DNA from: Dioscorea cayenensis subsp. rotundata
Taxonomy: Eukaryota > Streptophyta > Magnoliopsida > Dioscoreales > Dioscoreaceae
Direction of reading: 5' to 3'
NCBI RefSeq assembly: GCF_009730915.1
Contig: NC_052475.1
Span: 1,612,001-1,676,000 of the forward strand
Length of the DNA: 64,000 nucleotides
Shown: piece after piece, positions 47,345 through 58,249 of the stretch
Layout: each line of letters begins with the position of its first letter
How positions within the stretch are numbered: the first letter of the stretch is position 1
The notes under the pieces: generated by a model
What the model saw: only the letters and a program-made list of their open reading frames with translations
Databases searched by the model: none
Told to the model about the DNA's origin: nothing
Made by a program: the position numbers and the translations under genes

Positions 47345-47700
47345 TTTTAAAAAAAAACTTGAATATATGCATTAAAAAAAGAAAAGTATAAATAACAACA
47401 CACAGCTCATAAACTGAACAAAACGAAACAATAATAAAAACAAACACTAAAATCTTGAAAAAAATAAAGAAATCTCTAGGCTCCAAAGAGACCTAGAAAA
47501 CTACCAACTAAATAAGATATTGAGCTTTTCCAATTATATTACTAGTCTTTTTTTCACCCGAGCCGGAATTATGTCTGAGGAACTCCAGACTACGTTTGGC
47601 AGTAGCAACCGGTCCTTTTATACATAACCTCTTAGTAGTAATATATTACAAAAAATAATCAAAATTATCTCCAACATTTTCATAGGCCAACCTGGCAAAA
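47345..47700 (-). mobile_element. LINE 3' remnant, minus strand
   Basis: On the minus strand near 47612-47545 the frame VATAKRSLEFLRHNSGSGEK matches the LINE C-terminal phrase SIKRSLNFFSA / SAIKRSLEFLSP of the other copies. The 3' side runs to an A-rich end near 47345. Heavily decayed. Confidence 0.55.
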
Positions 47701-49300
47701 TAAAGTTTCAACTTAGTAATGACTCCTGTGACCGTGCACCGTGCTACTGGGCCCACCTATTTAATTATCGGGCCAGTCACGAGCCCACTTCTCATCTCCA
47801 AGGGCCCACTTTTACATCGCTTCACGTGTTTCGAATCTTAAACTTGTCTCCCAATGCGGTGAGCTTACCTGGTTCATTACTAAAAGCTCTCTCATGGTCA
47901 CGAGGGAGGTGACCGCACCCTCATTGAGTCCTTAACCGCCAGCTGTTGCTCATAATAAAAACACACAAGCACACATCTCGAGGCAGTGCATGTGATCCAA
48001 ATTCCCAGGGAAACTCGTTTCCCCCAAAGCACAACGCTCATGGGAAACGCATTTTAAGCTGGTTAGATCTAGCGAAAATTAAATAATTTTTCACGTACTT
48101 TATATATATATATATATTTTATTTTGAGGGGGTTAAATTTTTTTTGTAAGATATTTTATAATATTTAAATATTTGATGTGTTTGATATTAAAAAAAAAAT
48201 TAAAACTCCATCCTTAGGCACTTTTTGTACGTATTTTATGTTTTTTATCCATACATTGTTAGACTATTTTTGTTATAAATAAGTGAGCATTTTTAATTCT
48301 ATTCTCTTTTTTATCAAATCTCTCTTTTAATTAAAGTTGAAACATTGAGTTTCCTTTTCAAAAAGAGTTTGTCATTGTTTAAATGAACACATGTGAAACA
48401 TTATTCGGTTATTCTCATTTCAAATATATATATGAAATTGATGTAATGATACTATAGTAACATTTTTTATAATTATTATAATCGAAAGTCCTAGTAGTTC
48501 ATTAATTTTACTTTGTGAAAAATATATTTAAAAAAATATTATTTTTAAAATATATTTTTCCAAAAAAATAAACAAGCCACTCACATATACTATTACAAGA
48601 AAATTTGATTCTCCCACTTGTTGGTACTCGTAAACAAAGAGAAAAGAGTTACTGACTTACTGTATTTTTTTTACAAAAATAAAAAATTTAAAATTTTTAT
48701 AATATTTTAAAAATCTCATAACAAAAACATGTTTTAAAAATTTTAATAAATAAGTTGTAATTATGATACATCATACATTTGAGTAGCTTGTCGCACATAA
48801 AAAACAGTGAACTACACACTTTAATAAAGGATTAAATAATTATATACCTTGTTATATTTTTTTTATTCTCAACAATAATCAAATTCTCATAAAGTTTTGA
48901 ATTTGTTATAGTAGTATAATTTTACCAAATATACCTTAAAATTAAAAAAAACATTCCAAAATCATTTAAACAAATAATCTTCTATTTTAACCAAAAAAAA
49001 AAAAATTGATTCACTAATAAATCAAACAACTTATATTAAGCATTCTCTACTCCTTCCCATTATCCATATTTACAAAATTTTTCCCATTACCAGAGTAACT
49101 AAAACATTTTTATTTCTTTAATTTATAATTATCATGATGAGTACCGACACTGCTTTTAATGTGCCATTAATAATAAATAAATAAGAAGCATTATATATAA
49201 TTAAAAAAATCCTAAATTAAACAATGATACGTTTCCCAGAAGAGGAAACGGGTTTCCCAGTTTAGTTAAAAGCTCTTCGTCACTTCTTGCCTGTTTCTCT
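47701..49300. other. intergenic DNA upstream of the RALF gene
   Basis: 47700-48060 is less AT-rich and shows palindromic 'gggaaactcgtttccc' (48010-48025) and 'tgggaaacgc' motifs. Similar 'gtttcccag' and 'gaaacgggtttcccag' motifs appear at 49231-49262 just before the RALF gene. The rest is A/T-rich with no gene. Whether the repeated GTTTCCC motifs are regulatory is unknown. Confidence 0.4.
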
Positions 49301-49309
49301 CCAGCATCC

Positions 49310-49690
49310 ATGGCTCCCCGAAGCTCCTCCATTCTCCTCATCGTCCTCCTCGTTTTGAGCTTCAATGGCCTCTTCGTGGGAGCTCAGATGGAGGACACCA
49401 GCTTAGAAACCATGGCGGAATGGCCATCTGCCATCTCCTCCTCTTCCTACCCTTTCGCCGGCGAGACGGACGATGGTGATTTCGAGGGCGATGTGGAGAA
49501 GAGCAACAGAAGGGCTCTCTTTTGGTACCATGTTCACTACTACATCTCGTATGGAGCCCTCTCGGCCAATCGAGTCCCTTGCCCGCCTCGATCCGGCCGA
49601 TCCTACTACACTCACAACTGCTACCGCGCCCGTGGCCCCGTCCATCCTTATACCCGCGGCTGCTCCGCCATCACTCGCTGCCGAAGGTGA
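49310..49690 (+). CDS. RALF secreted signalling peptide precursor
   Basis: A single-exon gene of 126 residues. Residues 1-25 are a signal peptide (SSSILLIVLLVLSFNGLFVG). Residues 26-66 are an acidic propeptide. RRAL at 67-70 is the dibasic site used by the S1P subtilase. The mature peptide has YISY at 72-75 of the receptor-contact motif (HYYISYGALSANRVPC), PPRSGRSYYTHNCY, and the end RGCSAITRCRR with four Cys in the standard spacing. RALF peptides bind FERONIA-type receptor kinases and LRX/LLG proteins in the wall, raising apoplastic pH and limiting cell expansion. Everything is intact. It is most like the RALF1/22/23/33 group. Confidence 0.96.
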   Translation: MAPRSSSILLIVLLVLSFNGLFVGAQMEDTSLETMAEWPSAISSSSYPFAGETDDGDFEGDVEKSNRRALFWYHVHYYISYGALSANRVPCPPRSGRSYYTHNCYRARGPVHPYTRGCSAITRCRR

Positions 49691-50955
49691 ATTTTTGTTG
49701 TTCTTGATCTAATGCCAATGTGTGTATGTTTCTCTCTCTTTTCTTTTTTGTTTGTATTAATGGTTTTGGAGAAATGTGTGCTCTATGTAGCTAGTTTTGG
49801 ATTGTACTCGCTATCGTATATGAGTTTCTGTTAAAAAGATCTCTTTTTTTGGTGGATTATAGTGTGATTCTGATGGATTGAACTTTATATTTATGTGCAA
49901 ATGATAAGGTTTGGTTGTTGGGGGATCTGATGAATTGATTTGGGACATTGGTTGTGATACTGTAATTACTGCTATTTTGTTGGGCATTGGGGTTAGCTAA
50001 TCTTTTATATCTTATTTCTCTGTTTATAGTTCAGAATTTATGTTGCATTTGCATAACAGGATTGGAGCTACTTTTTCTGTTTTCTGTTTTTGTTTCTTTA
50101 TACTTTGAAATGAGTCAATACCTATGTGAATACAAAATGTGTAGATCTTTGGTCAAGTATGAGAAGTTCATTGATTAGAAATTGCCTTTGAGAGTTTTGT
50201 GTTGTTCTTGTGGGTGAAGGAATGCTAGATGATAGGAGAGCCACCTTCTGTAATTCTGCATTAAAATGAATAGATATACTATGCGGCTGGAAATGTGAGT
50301 TCAACATTAGTGTGAATCCATCTTTCTTTTCCATTCTCGTTTCTGGTTAATAGGACACAAAAAGACATAGCATTTCTTTAAGTTGGTTCGCTTGAGCGCT
50401 GAGTGGTTGTCATGAACTTAAATGTGAAAGCATGATTACTCTGAATTGGTAGCTTCAATTGAAATCTAGTTGCTGGTCTGTTAAATTTGGGAAGAAAAAG
50501 CGGCTCTCTCTCTCTCTCACACACGCACAACTACGCAAACACACACACGAAAGTATTTTCCTTCTGCATTCTAAAGCAGTTGTCAGATATTCCGAGTGCT
50601 TTAATAAAGTTTCCTGATAAAGTTTTAATAATCTACAAATTTTCGGATGAGTTCTTTATCCAATGATGAACTTTTGTTATTGAGCTTGATCAAGAAATGA
50701 AGGTTAACCTTTGCTCTTCTGTCTGCATGAGTGGATGCTTATGCATAAATATAGCTGAAATTTTGTGATTTCTTATCAAATTAAGTATGGCCATTTATTT
50801 ATGCCATTTATTTATGCTGAACTTTCGGAAACTAGCACAGGAGGTCCAGAAGTCACACCCGAGCCATTTGACTAGCAATTGGCATACATATTCATAGAAG
50901 ACAGACTGCTAGAACTAAAACTTACACGCCCTTTGAGTAACTATTCTGAAGTTGC
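49691..50955. other. RALF 3'UTR and intergenic DNA
   Basis: Probable 3'UTR for the first 200-400 bp, then a (CT)n/(CA)n stretch at 50503-50548. No gene recognised up to the end of the subtilase at 50960. Confidence 0.4.
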
Positions 50956-50959
50956 TCAT

Positions 50960-53279
50960 CTAGATTGTGTAGTCCTTATGTGAAGCTGCAAAGGTGGAAA
51001 CTATGGGACTAGTGACCACATGTTTGCCTCCAATCTCGTACCAACTAAGATAGCCATAGTTTCCCAAGTATTCACTCTGTTTTCTAGCAGATTTGCTCAG
51101 GTCTATGTCCACCCTTACCGAAAACTCTTGTTTGCTGTTCAAACCATTGAAATTGAGCGTTTGTTGCTTCACAAGCACCTTCATCCCCTTTGATGCCCTC
51201 ACTGCAGCCTGATATCTTGTTGTTGTGCTCTCAACATTCGTCAGGACTCTTTTAAATCTAAAAGTTGTCATGTTTGCATTGTTGAGGATCACTGTGAAGG
51301 AAGGGTAGTTTAGATCAAGGTTGGCTTTGGTGCAGCTGCAGTTGGACCGCCTGGTGATCGTGCTAATCTGTGAATTTGTGTAGTTTAGCCCACACAAGAA
51401 ATCGATGTAGTCTTGCACAGTGATATCATACACAAGGCCTGGATCCATGGCCTTGTTAGGGTTTATGTGCCCTGCTCCATATGCCAGAGGTGATCCTGCT
51501 GTGTCACTGCTCATGTCAATAATCCAGTTCCCAGTGTTATCAGTTGTATCGGCAGTGGTCATCATGGCGGAGCGAATGGCAGCTGAACTCCAGTCCCTGT
51601 GCACTGATTTGATCATAGCTGCAATGCCGATTACATGCGGTGAAGCCATGGACGTTCCCGAGACCAATGCATAGTTTGTGAAAAGGCTATCATTGCCAAC
51701 CTGAGCAAAAACTCTGTTCGGCACCCAGGCAGCTAAGACGTTAACCCCTGGAGCCAATATGTCTGGCTTCAGGATGGTAGGGCTTATTTGGCTTGGACCC
51801 CGGGAGGAGAAGAATGCTACCTGGGGAGCAGGCTTCGTGCCAAGCTTTGTCTCTCCAAATGAGATGCTCACTGCTGCCATTTTAGTTGCTTCCGCCATGT
51901 AGCTCTTGATCACCTTCCTCTTGGACAAGCTAACGGCAACAAACGGTATGTAGTAACTTGTGGGAAGAAGGAACTCTCGAAGATCTGTAGCGAAGATCGC
52001 TCCCTTGACTGCTAGTTGAGATAATTTATTTATCTGATCATACATGTCAAATTCAGAGACCACTGTGCAGAACACTATCTTTCCCGCTACCTTCTTTGGA
52101 TTAGGATGGAGGCTGTCACAGGACTCCTTGCTAGTAGTGTTCCCCAGACCATAGTAGAGTGGTATATTGGATAGAAACAACCTCTTTGGATAGGTCGATA
52201 GCCCTCTGATGGTCTCAGTGCCATTGCCAAGGGACACAGTAGCAACAAATTTTCTGTCAATCGTCCCTGCTCCAACTGATGTCAACCATGGAGCTCCGTT
52301 GATGACAGAGGACATGTTAGGGCCACTGTTGCCAGCCGCACATGCTACAAAAATTCCTTTCTCCATGGCTGCAAATGCTCCCATTTGCAATAATGTCACG
52401 ATAGTAGGGTGCTACCCCCAAGCCGAGGGATAAAGACATCAGGTCGACTCCATCTTCTATGGCTTGATTCATGCCGGCGAGGATGTCTGCGCCTGCAGTG
52501 TGGACGGTGTCTTCAGCAAAGACGACCTTGTACATGGCAATGTGGGCCTTGGGTGCCATTCCAGTAGCAACGCCTTTGGCATAGCCAAAGTAGCTCACAT
52601 CGGCAACTGGTCTCCCAGCTGCTGTGGATGAGGTGTGGGTGCCATGGCCAAAGTAGTCCCTGGGGGAGTCATAGTCAATGGATTTTCGTACCTTAAGGCC
52701 ATGGTGCTTATGCCCTTTGCTGAAGGATCTTGCTCCAATCAGCTTCCGATTGCAAAGTGAAGAATTGAATGCAGTGCCCGTCTCACATCTCCCTTTCCAT
52801 CTCTTCGGCACTGGAGGCATTTCATCATCTTTGAAGCTCTGACTCTCCGGCCAAATCCCGGTGTCTAAAATACCAATGATCATGCTGCTGCCATAGTTAG
52901 ATGTTGACCAGAGACCAGATTCTGTTGTCAGGCCGAGGAACTTTGGCGTGTGTGTGGTCAGGAGCTGACCATATGAGTCAGGATAGCTTGCGATGTGCCC
53001 AGGAACTTGCTTGATCTGCTCAAGCTGTGTCGATGTGAGTACAGCACTGAAGCCCTTCATGACATGCTTGTATGAGTATAAGTGGGTTGCTGGTTCTGAA
53101 AGTGATGAGAGTATTGCCACATGCCAGCTTTCAGACTTCAAGAAAGGAGCAGGCATTGCTGAGGCATCCATGTGGATAATGTATGATCTCTGATCATTGT
53201 TCGCCTTTGATGATAATAAAACAGTACATGATATAAGTATGAAAAACAGGAAACTGAGCGCCATGCTTGATGTATGCAT
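50960..53279 (-). pseudogene. SBT1-type subtilisin-like protease with a single frameshift
   Basis: One intronless gene is split into two frames, 53279 to about 52385 and about 52388 to 50960, together about 770 residues, normal for plant subtilases. N-terminal part: signal peptide (MALSFLFFILISCTVLLSSK), I9 prodomain (RSYIIHMDASAMPAPF), catalytic Asp139 (ILDTGIWPES) and His212 (GHGTHTSS). C-terminal part: oxyanion-hole Asn (ACAAGNSGP), PA-type insert, catalytic Ser (VSGTSMASPHVIGIAAMIKS), and a fibronectin-like end (LDLNYPSFTVILNN). The break is one extra A in 'attgcaaatggg' (between DIIA and MGAFAAMEKG). No other damage was noticed, so this is a very young pseudogene or a base-call error. 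The TATA box is so close that MALSF (53264) may be the true start. Confidence 0.88.
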
Positions 53280-53284
53280 AGCTT

Positions 53285-54330
53285 AGTGTAGAGCTAAGAG
53301 GCATGAAGAACTGTATTTATAAAAATAGGGCTTTGAATTTTCTCCTATAGCTTTCTTGTGATCAATCAAATGCAGTATCATTGAATCTTCTTAGTAGAAT
53401 TGTGTAGAAAACTAAATTGTGACACGCTTTACTTGAGAATGAAATTTAAACAAATGTTGAACTTTTAGTTTTTGCTTTTGTTGAAAATCTTATCTCCATG
53501 ATTGATGCCTATATAGCTCAGTGTAGAGTTCAAAGAATAGTATTTATAAAACTTGGGTATAAATTTTCTCCTATAGCTTTCTAGTAGTCAATCGATGCGA
53601 AATTATTGAAACTTTGTAGTTAAGTAGTGTTGATAATTAAATTGTGACATGATTTACATGAAGATGAAATAAAACAAAAAAATTGTCAACTTCAAGTTTA
53701 TTGTTTTTGATAGGAATTGTTATCTACATGATTGATGTCTGTATAGCTAAGTGTAGAATGAAGAAGTATGAAGAATAATAGGCTTTATAAAACATGGCTA
53801 TAAATTTTCTCTAATAACTTTCTGGTAGTCAATGGGATGCAGTATCATTGAAGCTTCTTATCGAAGTTGTGTTGAGGACTAAATTGTGGTGCACTTTACT
53901 TGGAAAATTATATTAACAAAAATTGTGAACTTTCGGTTTTTGTTTTCAATAGCAATCTTATCTCCATGATTAATGTCTGTACAGCTCAGTGTAGAGTTAA
54001 GAAATACAAAAAATAGTATCTATAGAAACATGGCTATAAATTTTCTCCTATAGCTTTTTGGTAGTCAATGGGATGCGGTATCTTTGAAGCTTAGTGGAAT
54101 TTGTGTTGATGACTTAATTGTGGCTCGCTTTCCTTGTAAATGAGATTAACGAAAACTGAATATTTACCATTTTTGTTGTCGATAGGAATCTTAGCTGTAT
54201 GATTGATGTCTGTATAGCTCAGTGTAGGGTAAAGAAATACAAATGACATTTTCTATAGAAACAATACTACGAATTTTCTCCTATAGCTGTCTGGTCATTG
54301 ACTGAATGCAGAATTATCCAATAGTGCAAG
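53285..54330 (-). repeat. five tandem copies of a promoter/5'UTR unit (about 235 bp)
   Basis: The whole space between the two subtilases is one head-to-tail array. The landmark 'ttttctcctatagcttt' recurs at 53337, 53564, 53805, 54041 and 54274 (steps of 227-241 bp). Each unit carries, in the minus direction, 'ctataggagaaaatttatag', a TATAAATA-like box (clear in units 1 and 2, decayed further out), 'ctctacactgagctata' leader sequence and 'catcaatcATG' matching the gene's own 'catcaagcATG'. Unit 1 is the real promoter of the gene at 50960-53279; the others are extra copies stacked upstream. Identity looks like 75-85% by eye, so the copies are not recent. Confidence 0.85.
53314..53321 (-). promoter_or_regulatory. 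TATA box of the frameshifted subtilase
   Basis: TATAAATA on the minus strand, 35-42 bp before the first ATG (53279). It is part of the first unit of the tandem array upstream of this gene. Confidence 0.65.
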
Positions 54331-54446
54331 ATTTTAACATTCTTCCTAGTTTTTATGAACTTAGTGGAGCTAAATTCCTTTATTTACTATTCAAGAAGAC
54401 TAGAACAAATATACTAGTAGAATTAAACAAGAATATTATCTTTCCT

Positions 54447-56750
54447 TCATGGTGCAAAGGCAGACACAATTGTACTAGTGACAGCATGCTCGCCTCCAAT
54501 TTCATTCCAGCTTAGATAACCATAATTCCCCAAGTATTCACTCTGTGGTCCAGTAGATTTACTCAGGTCTATGTCAACCCTGACTGAGAACTCTTGAGTG
54601 CTATTCCACTCGTTGAAGATCAGTGTCTGAGGCTCTACATAAATCTTCATCCCTTCCGGCACTCTTACCACTGAACGATAACTACTTGTTACAGAACTCC
54701 CAACATTCGTCAGAACTCTCTTGAATGTACCAGTTGTTGTGTTTGTATTGTTGAGGATTACCATGAATGAAGGATAGTTCAAGTCAAGGTTGGCCCTGAT
54801 ACATGTGTAGTTAGCCTTTCCAATGATCATTCCAATCTGAAGACTAGTGTAGTTTAGACCACACAGGAAATCAATGTAGTCTTGCACAGTGATATCGTAG
54901 ACAAGGCCTGGATCCATGGCTTTGTTGGGGTTTATATGCCCTGCTCCATATTCCAGCGGTGATCCCGCTATACCGCTGATCATGTCAATGATCGGTTTTC
55001 CAGTGTTATCAGCCGTATCAGCAGTGGTCATCATTGCTGACCGAATTGCGGCCGAGCTCCAGTTCCTGTGCACCGATTTGATTATGGCTGCAATGCCGAT
55101 AATATGAGGGGAGGCCATGGAAGTACCAGAGACCAATGCATAGTCTGTGACTAGATAGTCATTGCCAATTGGAGCGAAAGCTCTGTTCGGTGCCCAGGCA
55201 GCTAAGATGTTAATCCCTGGAGCCAGTATGTCAGGCTTCAGGATTCCCGGGCTTATTCGACTCGGTCCCCGAGAGGAGAAGAAAGCAGCCTTTGGAGCAG
55301 GCATTGTTCCAAGCTCTGTTTCTATGAATGTGATACTAACTGCTGCCATGTTAGTTGTTCCTGTGATGTATTTCTTGATCAACTGACCCTCCGACGTACT
55401 CACAACAACAAATGGCATGAAGTAATCTTTTGGAAACAAAAATTCTCCAAGATCAGAAACACAGATGGCTCCTTCGGCTTCAACTCTTAACACTTCATCC
55501 ATCTGAGAGTAGACATTAACGTCGTCTGTCAGAGTGCAGAAGACTATCTTTCCGGCAACTTCGTTTTTGTCCAGAGATAGGCTACTACAAGACTCTTTAC
55601 TGGTATTCCCCAGTCCATAGTAAAGTGATACATTTGATACAAATAATCTCTCTGGATAGACTGATAATCCTCTGATGATTTTATCTCCATTGCCCAGGTT
55701 CACAGTGGCAACGAATTCTCTGTCTATTTTCCCTGCAGCAACTGATGTTAGCCATGGAGCTCCATTGATGATTGTATAGGCATGAGGACCATCATTCCCT
55801 GCAGAGCATGAAACAAAGATACCCTTCTTCAATGCCGCGAAAGCTCCCATTGCAACAATATCATCGTGGTATGGTGTTTTAAAGAAGCCAAGTGACAATG
55901 ACATGAGATCAACTCCGTCAATTATTGCTTGGTCCATTCCGGCTAGCACATCGGTGGCTGCCGAATCCCACGTGTCTGCGGCAAATAAAACTTTGTACAT
56001 GGCAATGTGGGCTTTTGGTGCCATTCCAATGGCGGTGCCCGGTGCGTAACCAAAGTAATTGGCACCGGAGACTGGACTTCCGGCTGCGGTGGACGAAGTG
56101 TGAGAACCATGGCCTTCATAGTCTCTAGGTGACTCATAATCATCGGCATTTGATATGTTAATTCCGGCCTGCTTAAGTCCTTTGCTAAAGTATCTTGCTC
56201 CAATCAACTTCCTGTTACAGAGTGAAGAGTTGAATTCAGTACCTGTTACACATGTTCCTTTCCATCTCTCCGGCACTGGAGGCAGTCCATCATCATTAAA
56301 ACTCTGGCTTTCGGGCCAAATTCCGGTGTCTATCATACCAATGATCATGCCATTGCCATAATTGGAAGCCGGCCAGAGCGCGGAGCCAGAGCTCAGGCCG
56401 AGGAACTGGGGTGTGTGTGTGGTGTGTAATTTGCCATACGAGTCGGCATAAGTTGCTACATGACCAGGGACTTGTTTGATGTTCTCAAGTTGTCGAAGTG
56501 ATAGTACCGCACTAAAGCCTTGTATGACATGACTGTATGAGTATAGGTGTGTTGCCGGTTTTTCGCCAAACGTGGATGAAGAAATAGATGACAGTATCGA
56601 CATGTGCCAACTCTCCAAGTCGGAGAAGGGAGCTGGCTTTGCCGATACATCCATGTGTATTATATAAGCTAGCCGATGATCATCAGAAGCATTACATAAT
56701 AATAGAATTAGAGAAAAGAATAATAACTTGGAAAGAACATTGTGATTCAT
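54447..56750 (-). CDS. SBT1-type (SBT1.9-like) subtilisin-like serine protease
   Basis: An intronless gene of 767 residues. Start at 56750 (MNHNVLSKLLFFSLILLL) is chosen because it begins a signal peptide and lies 57-64 bp after a TATA box; the longer frame to 56834 starts upstream of that box. Order: signal peptide 1-22, I9 prodomain about 28-116 (YIIHMDVSAKPAPFSDLESW, removed on maturation), peptidase S8 with Asp141 (MIDTGIWPES), His214 (EGHGSHTSS), oxyanion Asn319 (SCSAGNDGP) and Ser544 (VSGTSMASPHIIGIAAIIKS), a PA-type insert about 350-480, and a fibronectin-like C-terminal domain (LDLNYPSFMVILNN). It acts in the cell wall space. It is the tandem duplicate of the gene at 50960-53279. All catalytic residues are present. 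Confidence 0.95.
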   Translation of the reverse strand: MNHNVLSKLLFFSLILLLCNASDDHRLAYIIHMDVSAKPAPFSDLESWHMSILSSISSSTFGEKPATHLYSYSHVIQGFSAVLSLRQLENIKQVPGHVATYADSYGKLHTTHTPQFLGLSSGSALWPASNYGNGMIIGMIDTGIWPESQSFNDDGLPPVPERWKGTCVTGTEFNSSLCNRKLIGARYFSKGLKQAGINISNADDYESPRDYEGHGSHTSSTAAGSPVSGANYFGYAPGTAIGMAPKAHIAMYKVLFAADTWDSAATDVLAGMDQAIIDGVDLMSLSLGFFKTPYHDDIVAMGAFAALKKGIFVSCSAGNDGPHAYTIINGAPWLTSVAAGKIDREFVATVNLGNGDKIIRGLSVYPERLFVSNVSLYYGLGNTSKESCSSLSLDKNEVAGKIVFCTLTDDVNVYSQMDEVLRVEAEGAICVSDLGEFLFPKDYFMPFVVVSTSEGQLIKKYITGTTNMAAVSITFIETELGTMPAPKAAFFSSRGPSRISPGILKPDILAPGINILAAWAPNRAFAPIGNDYLVTDYALVSGTSMASPHIIGIAAIIKSVHRNWSSAAIRSAMMTTADTADNTGKPIIDMISGIAGSPLEYGAGHINPNKAMDPGLVYDITVQDYIDFLCGLNYTSLQIGMIIGKANYTCIRANLDLNYPSFMVILNNTNTTTGTFKRVLTNVGSSVTSSYRSVVRVPEGMKIYVEPQTLIFNEWNSTQEFSVRVDIDLSKSTGPQSEYLGNYGYLSWNEIGGEHAVTSTIVSAFAP

Positions 56751-56806
56751 GATTGAATGATGTATGTGTATAGATAATTGAACACAATAGGAGGAATGCG
56801 TTAGTG

Positions 56807-56814
56807 TATTTATA
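56807..56814 (-). promoter_or_regulatory. TATA box of the intact subtilase
   Basis: TATAAATA on the minus strand, 57-64 bp before the ATG at 56750. It predicts a short leader of about 30 bp and rules out the upstream Met at 56834 as the start. Confidence 0.7.
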
Positions 56815-56829
56815 ATGGTTTGCATGGTA

Positions 56830-58245
56830 GGCAACCTTGATTTTGTTTAATCTGTTTAATTGCATTGTGTGACTTTAATCTTAACGAAAACAAAAAACAA
56901 GAGAAAACAGTTTTAAGGATGAAGGAGTTTGTGCTTGGTTGCAAGTGTTTGGCATTTGATACTGATTTGAGAAGGTAATTAGGAGGTGCAGGTAACTCGA
57001 TGCAATCGATGAGAATGTATGAGAATATTCTAAACACATGGGGACATATAAAGAACCATAAAAAAAAACCACTTCCCATATTTGGTTCACGTTTCTAGTT
57101 GGGTATTTTATTTGGTTCAAAGGTGATATTTTATTTTATTTTATTTTATTAAAAAAAAATTTGACCATTGCCGCCATAGCCTTAGACCAAAAGGATACAA
57201 CTCTTTTTATTTTTATTTTTATTTTGTGTTTTTAACAAATCAAAACATGCTCTTTTATCTTCTTTTAATTTTGTATTAGAAATAGTTTCAACAGTGCAAG
57301 AATTTCTTTTTTATAAATTCATTTTTTACATTACAATTTCACGGATAAAAAAATAATTTTGCACCATTGGTTTTTTATATTTACAAAAACACCTCTAAAA
57401 AAAATTATAACACCCTCTAAATTTTTTAAAAACCAATAAATATTTACTCAATTATTATGCACCGTGAATATGCAATAAATATTTTTAAATATAAAATATA
57501 CTAAAAGCAATATAAAGGTGACAAAACCACTTCTTGTTGATACTTTTTCTCTGCTCCTTCCATAACCCTGGGGATTAGAGACAATCTAGTTAAAAATCAA
57601 CAGCGATGAGTTTATCATCTTTATGCAAAATAAAATAAAAAATATAATAATAATAGATTACTGGTTGAAAACTTTTACCAAAAACTCAATTAATGAGCCA
57701 TAATAATTTAGTTTTTCATTCTAAATTATTTTTTTTGAAGTCTACAAAAATTTTCCTTAAAGCAGAAAGCACAACCAACAAGCCAAACCTGTCTGCATTG
57801 TTAGCATATTATCTAGCTGTTTATTCATCTTTCCATCACTTGAGCATCTGAATCTAGATATCACTAGTTCTCAAATTTGATGCATATATGAAATAAGTTC
57901 ACTAAAATCCTTCACACTATAACTGATCCTTCAAATTTGATCATGGACGAAATCTGGTCATGCGAGTGAACTTATACAAATCCAGATAGAGAGTTCAAAG
58001 AAGAACAAAGTCTGTGATTGTACTTAAGGCACTCGTTGCAGGTGACAAGTTTAATAAATATAACTGTATAAGGTAATTATCGATCAATAGAAGGGAATTC
58101 CAAAGTTAAACAATGCTTCAACAAAATATCAATAAAGCAAACTAGTTTTCTCAGCATTCATGATCCAAAACAAGAGACATTTCGAAATGCAAAATTTAGA
58201 TAGGCCTAACGACACAAAGAAATGCCACTCAAACCATGAATGACA
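56830..58245. other. intergenic DNA between the subtilase and RPS10 genes
   Basis: Promoter region of the subtilase, then A/T-rich sequence. The last part before 58250 should be the 3'UTR of the ribosomal protein gene. No further gene recognised. Confidence 0.4.
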
Positions 58246-58249
58246 TGCT

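Noticed and set aside
48010-48025. palindrome gggaaactcgtttccc as a hormone or stress element
   Set aside because: Similar GTTTCCC motifs occur near the RALF gene, but nothing ties them to a known factor; left as a note only.
53285-54330. ATG codons in each promoter-array unit as extra small genes
   Set aside because: The frames after 'catcaatcATG' close quickly and share nothing with the subtilase after the ATG.
56750-56834. longer N-terminus of the intact subtilase
   Set aside because: The extra 28 codons run across the TATA box and lack a signal peptide; the Met at 56750 starts one.
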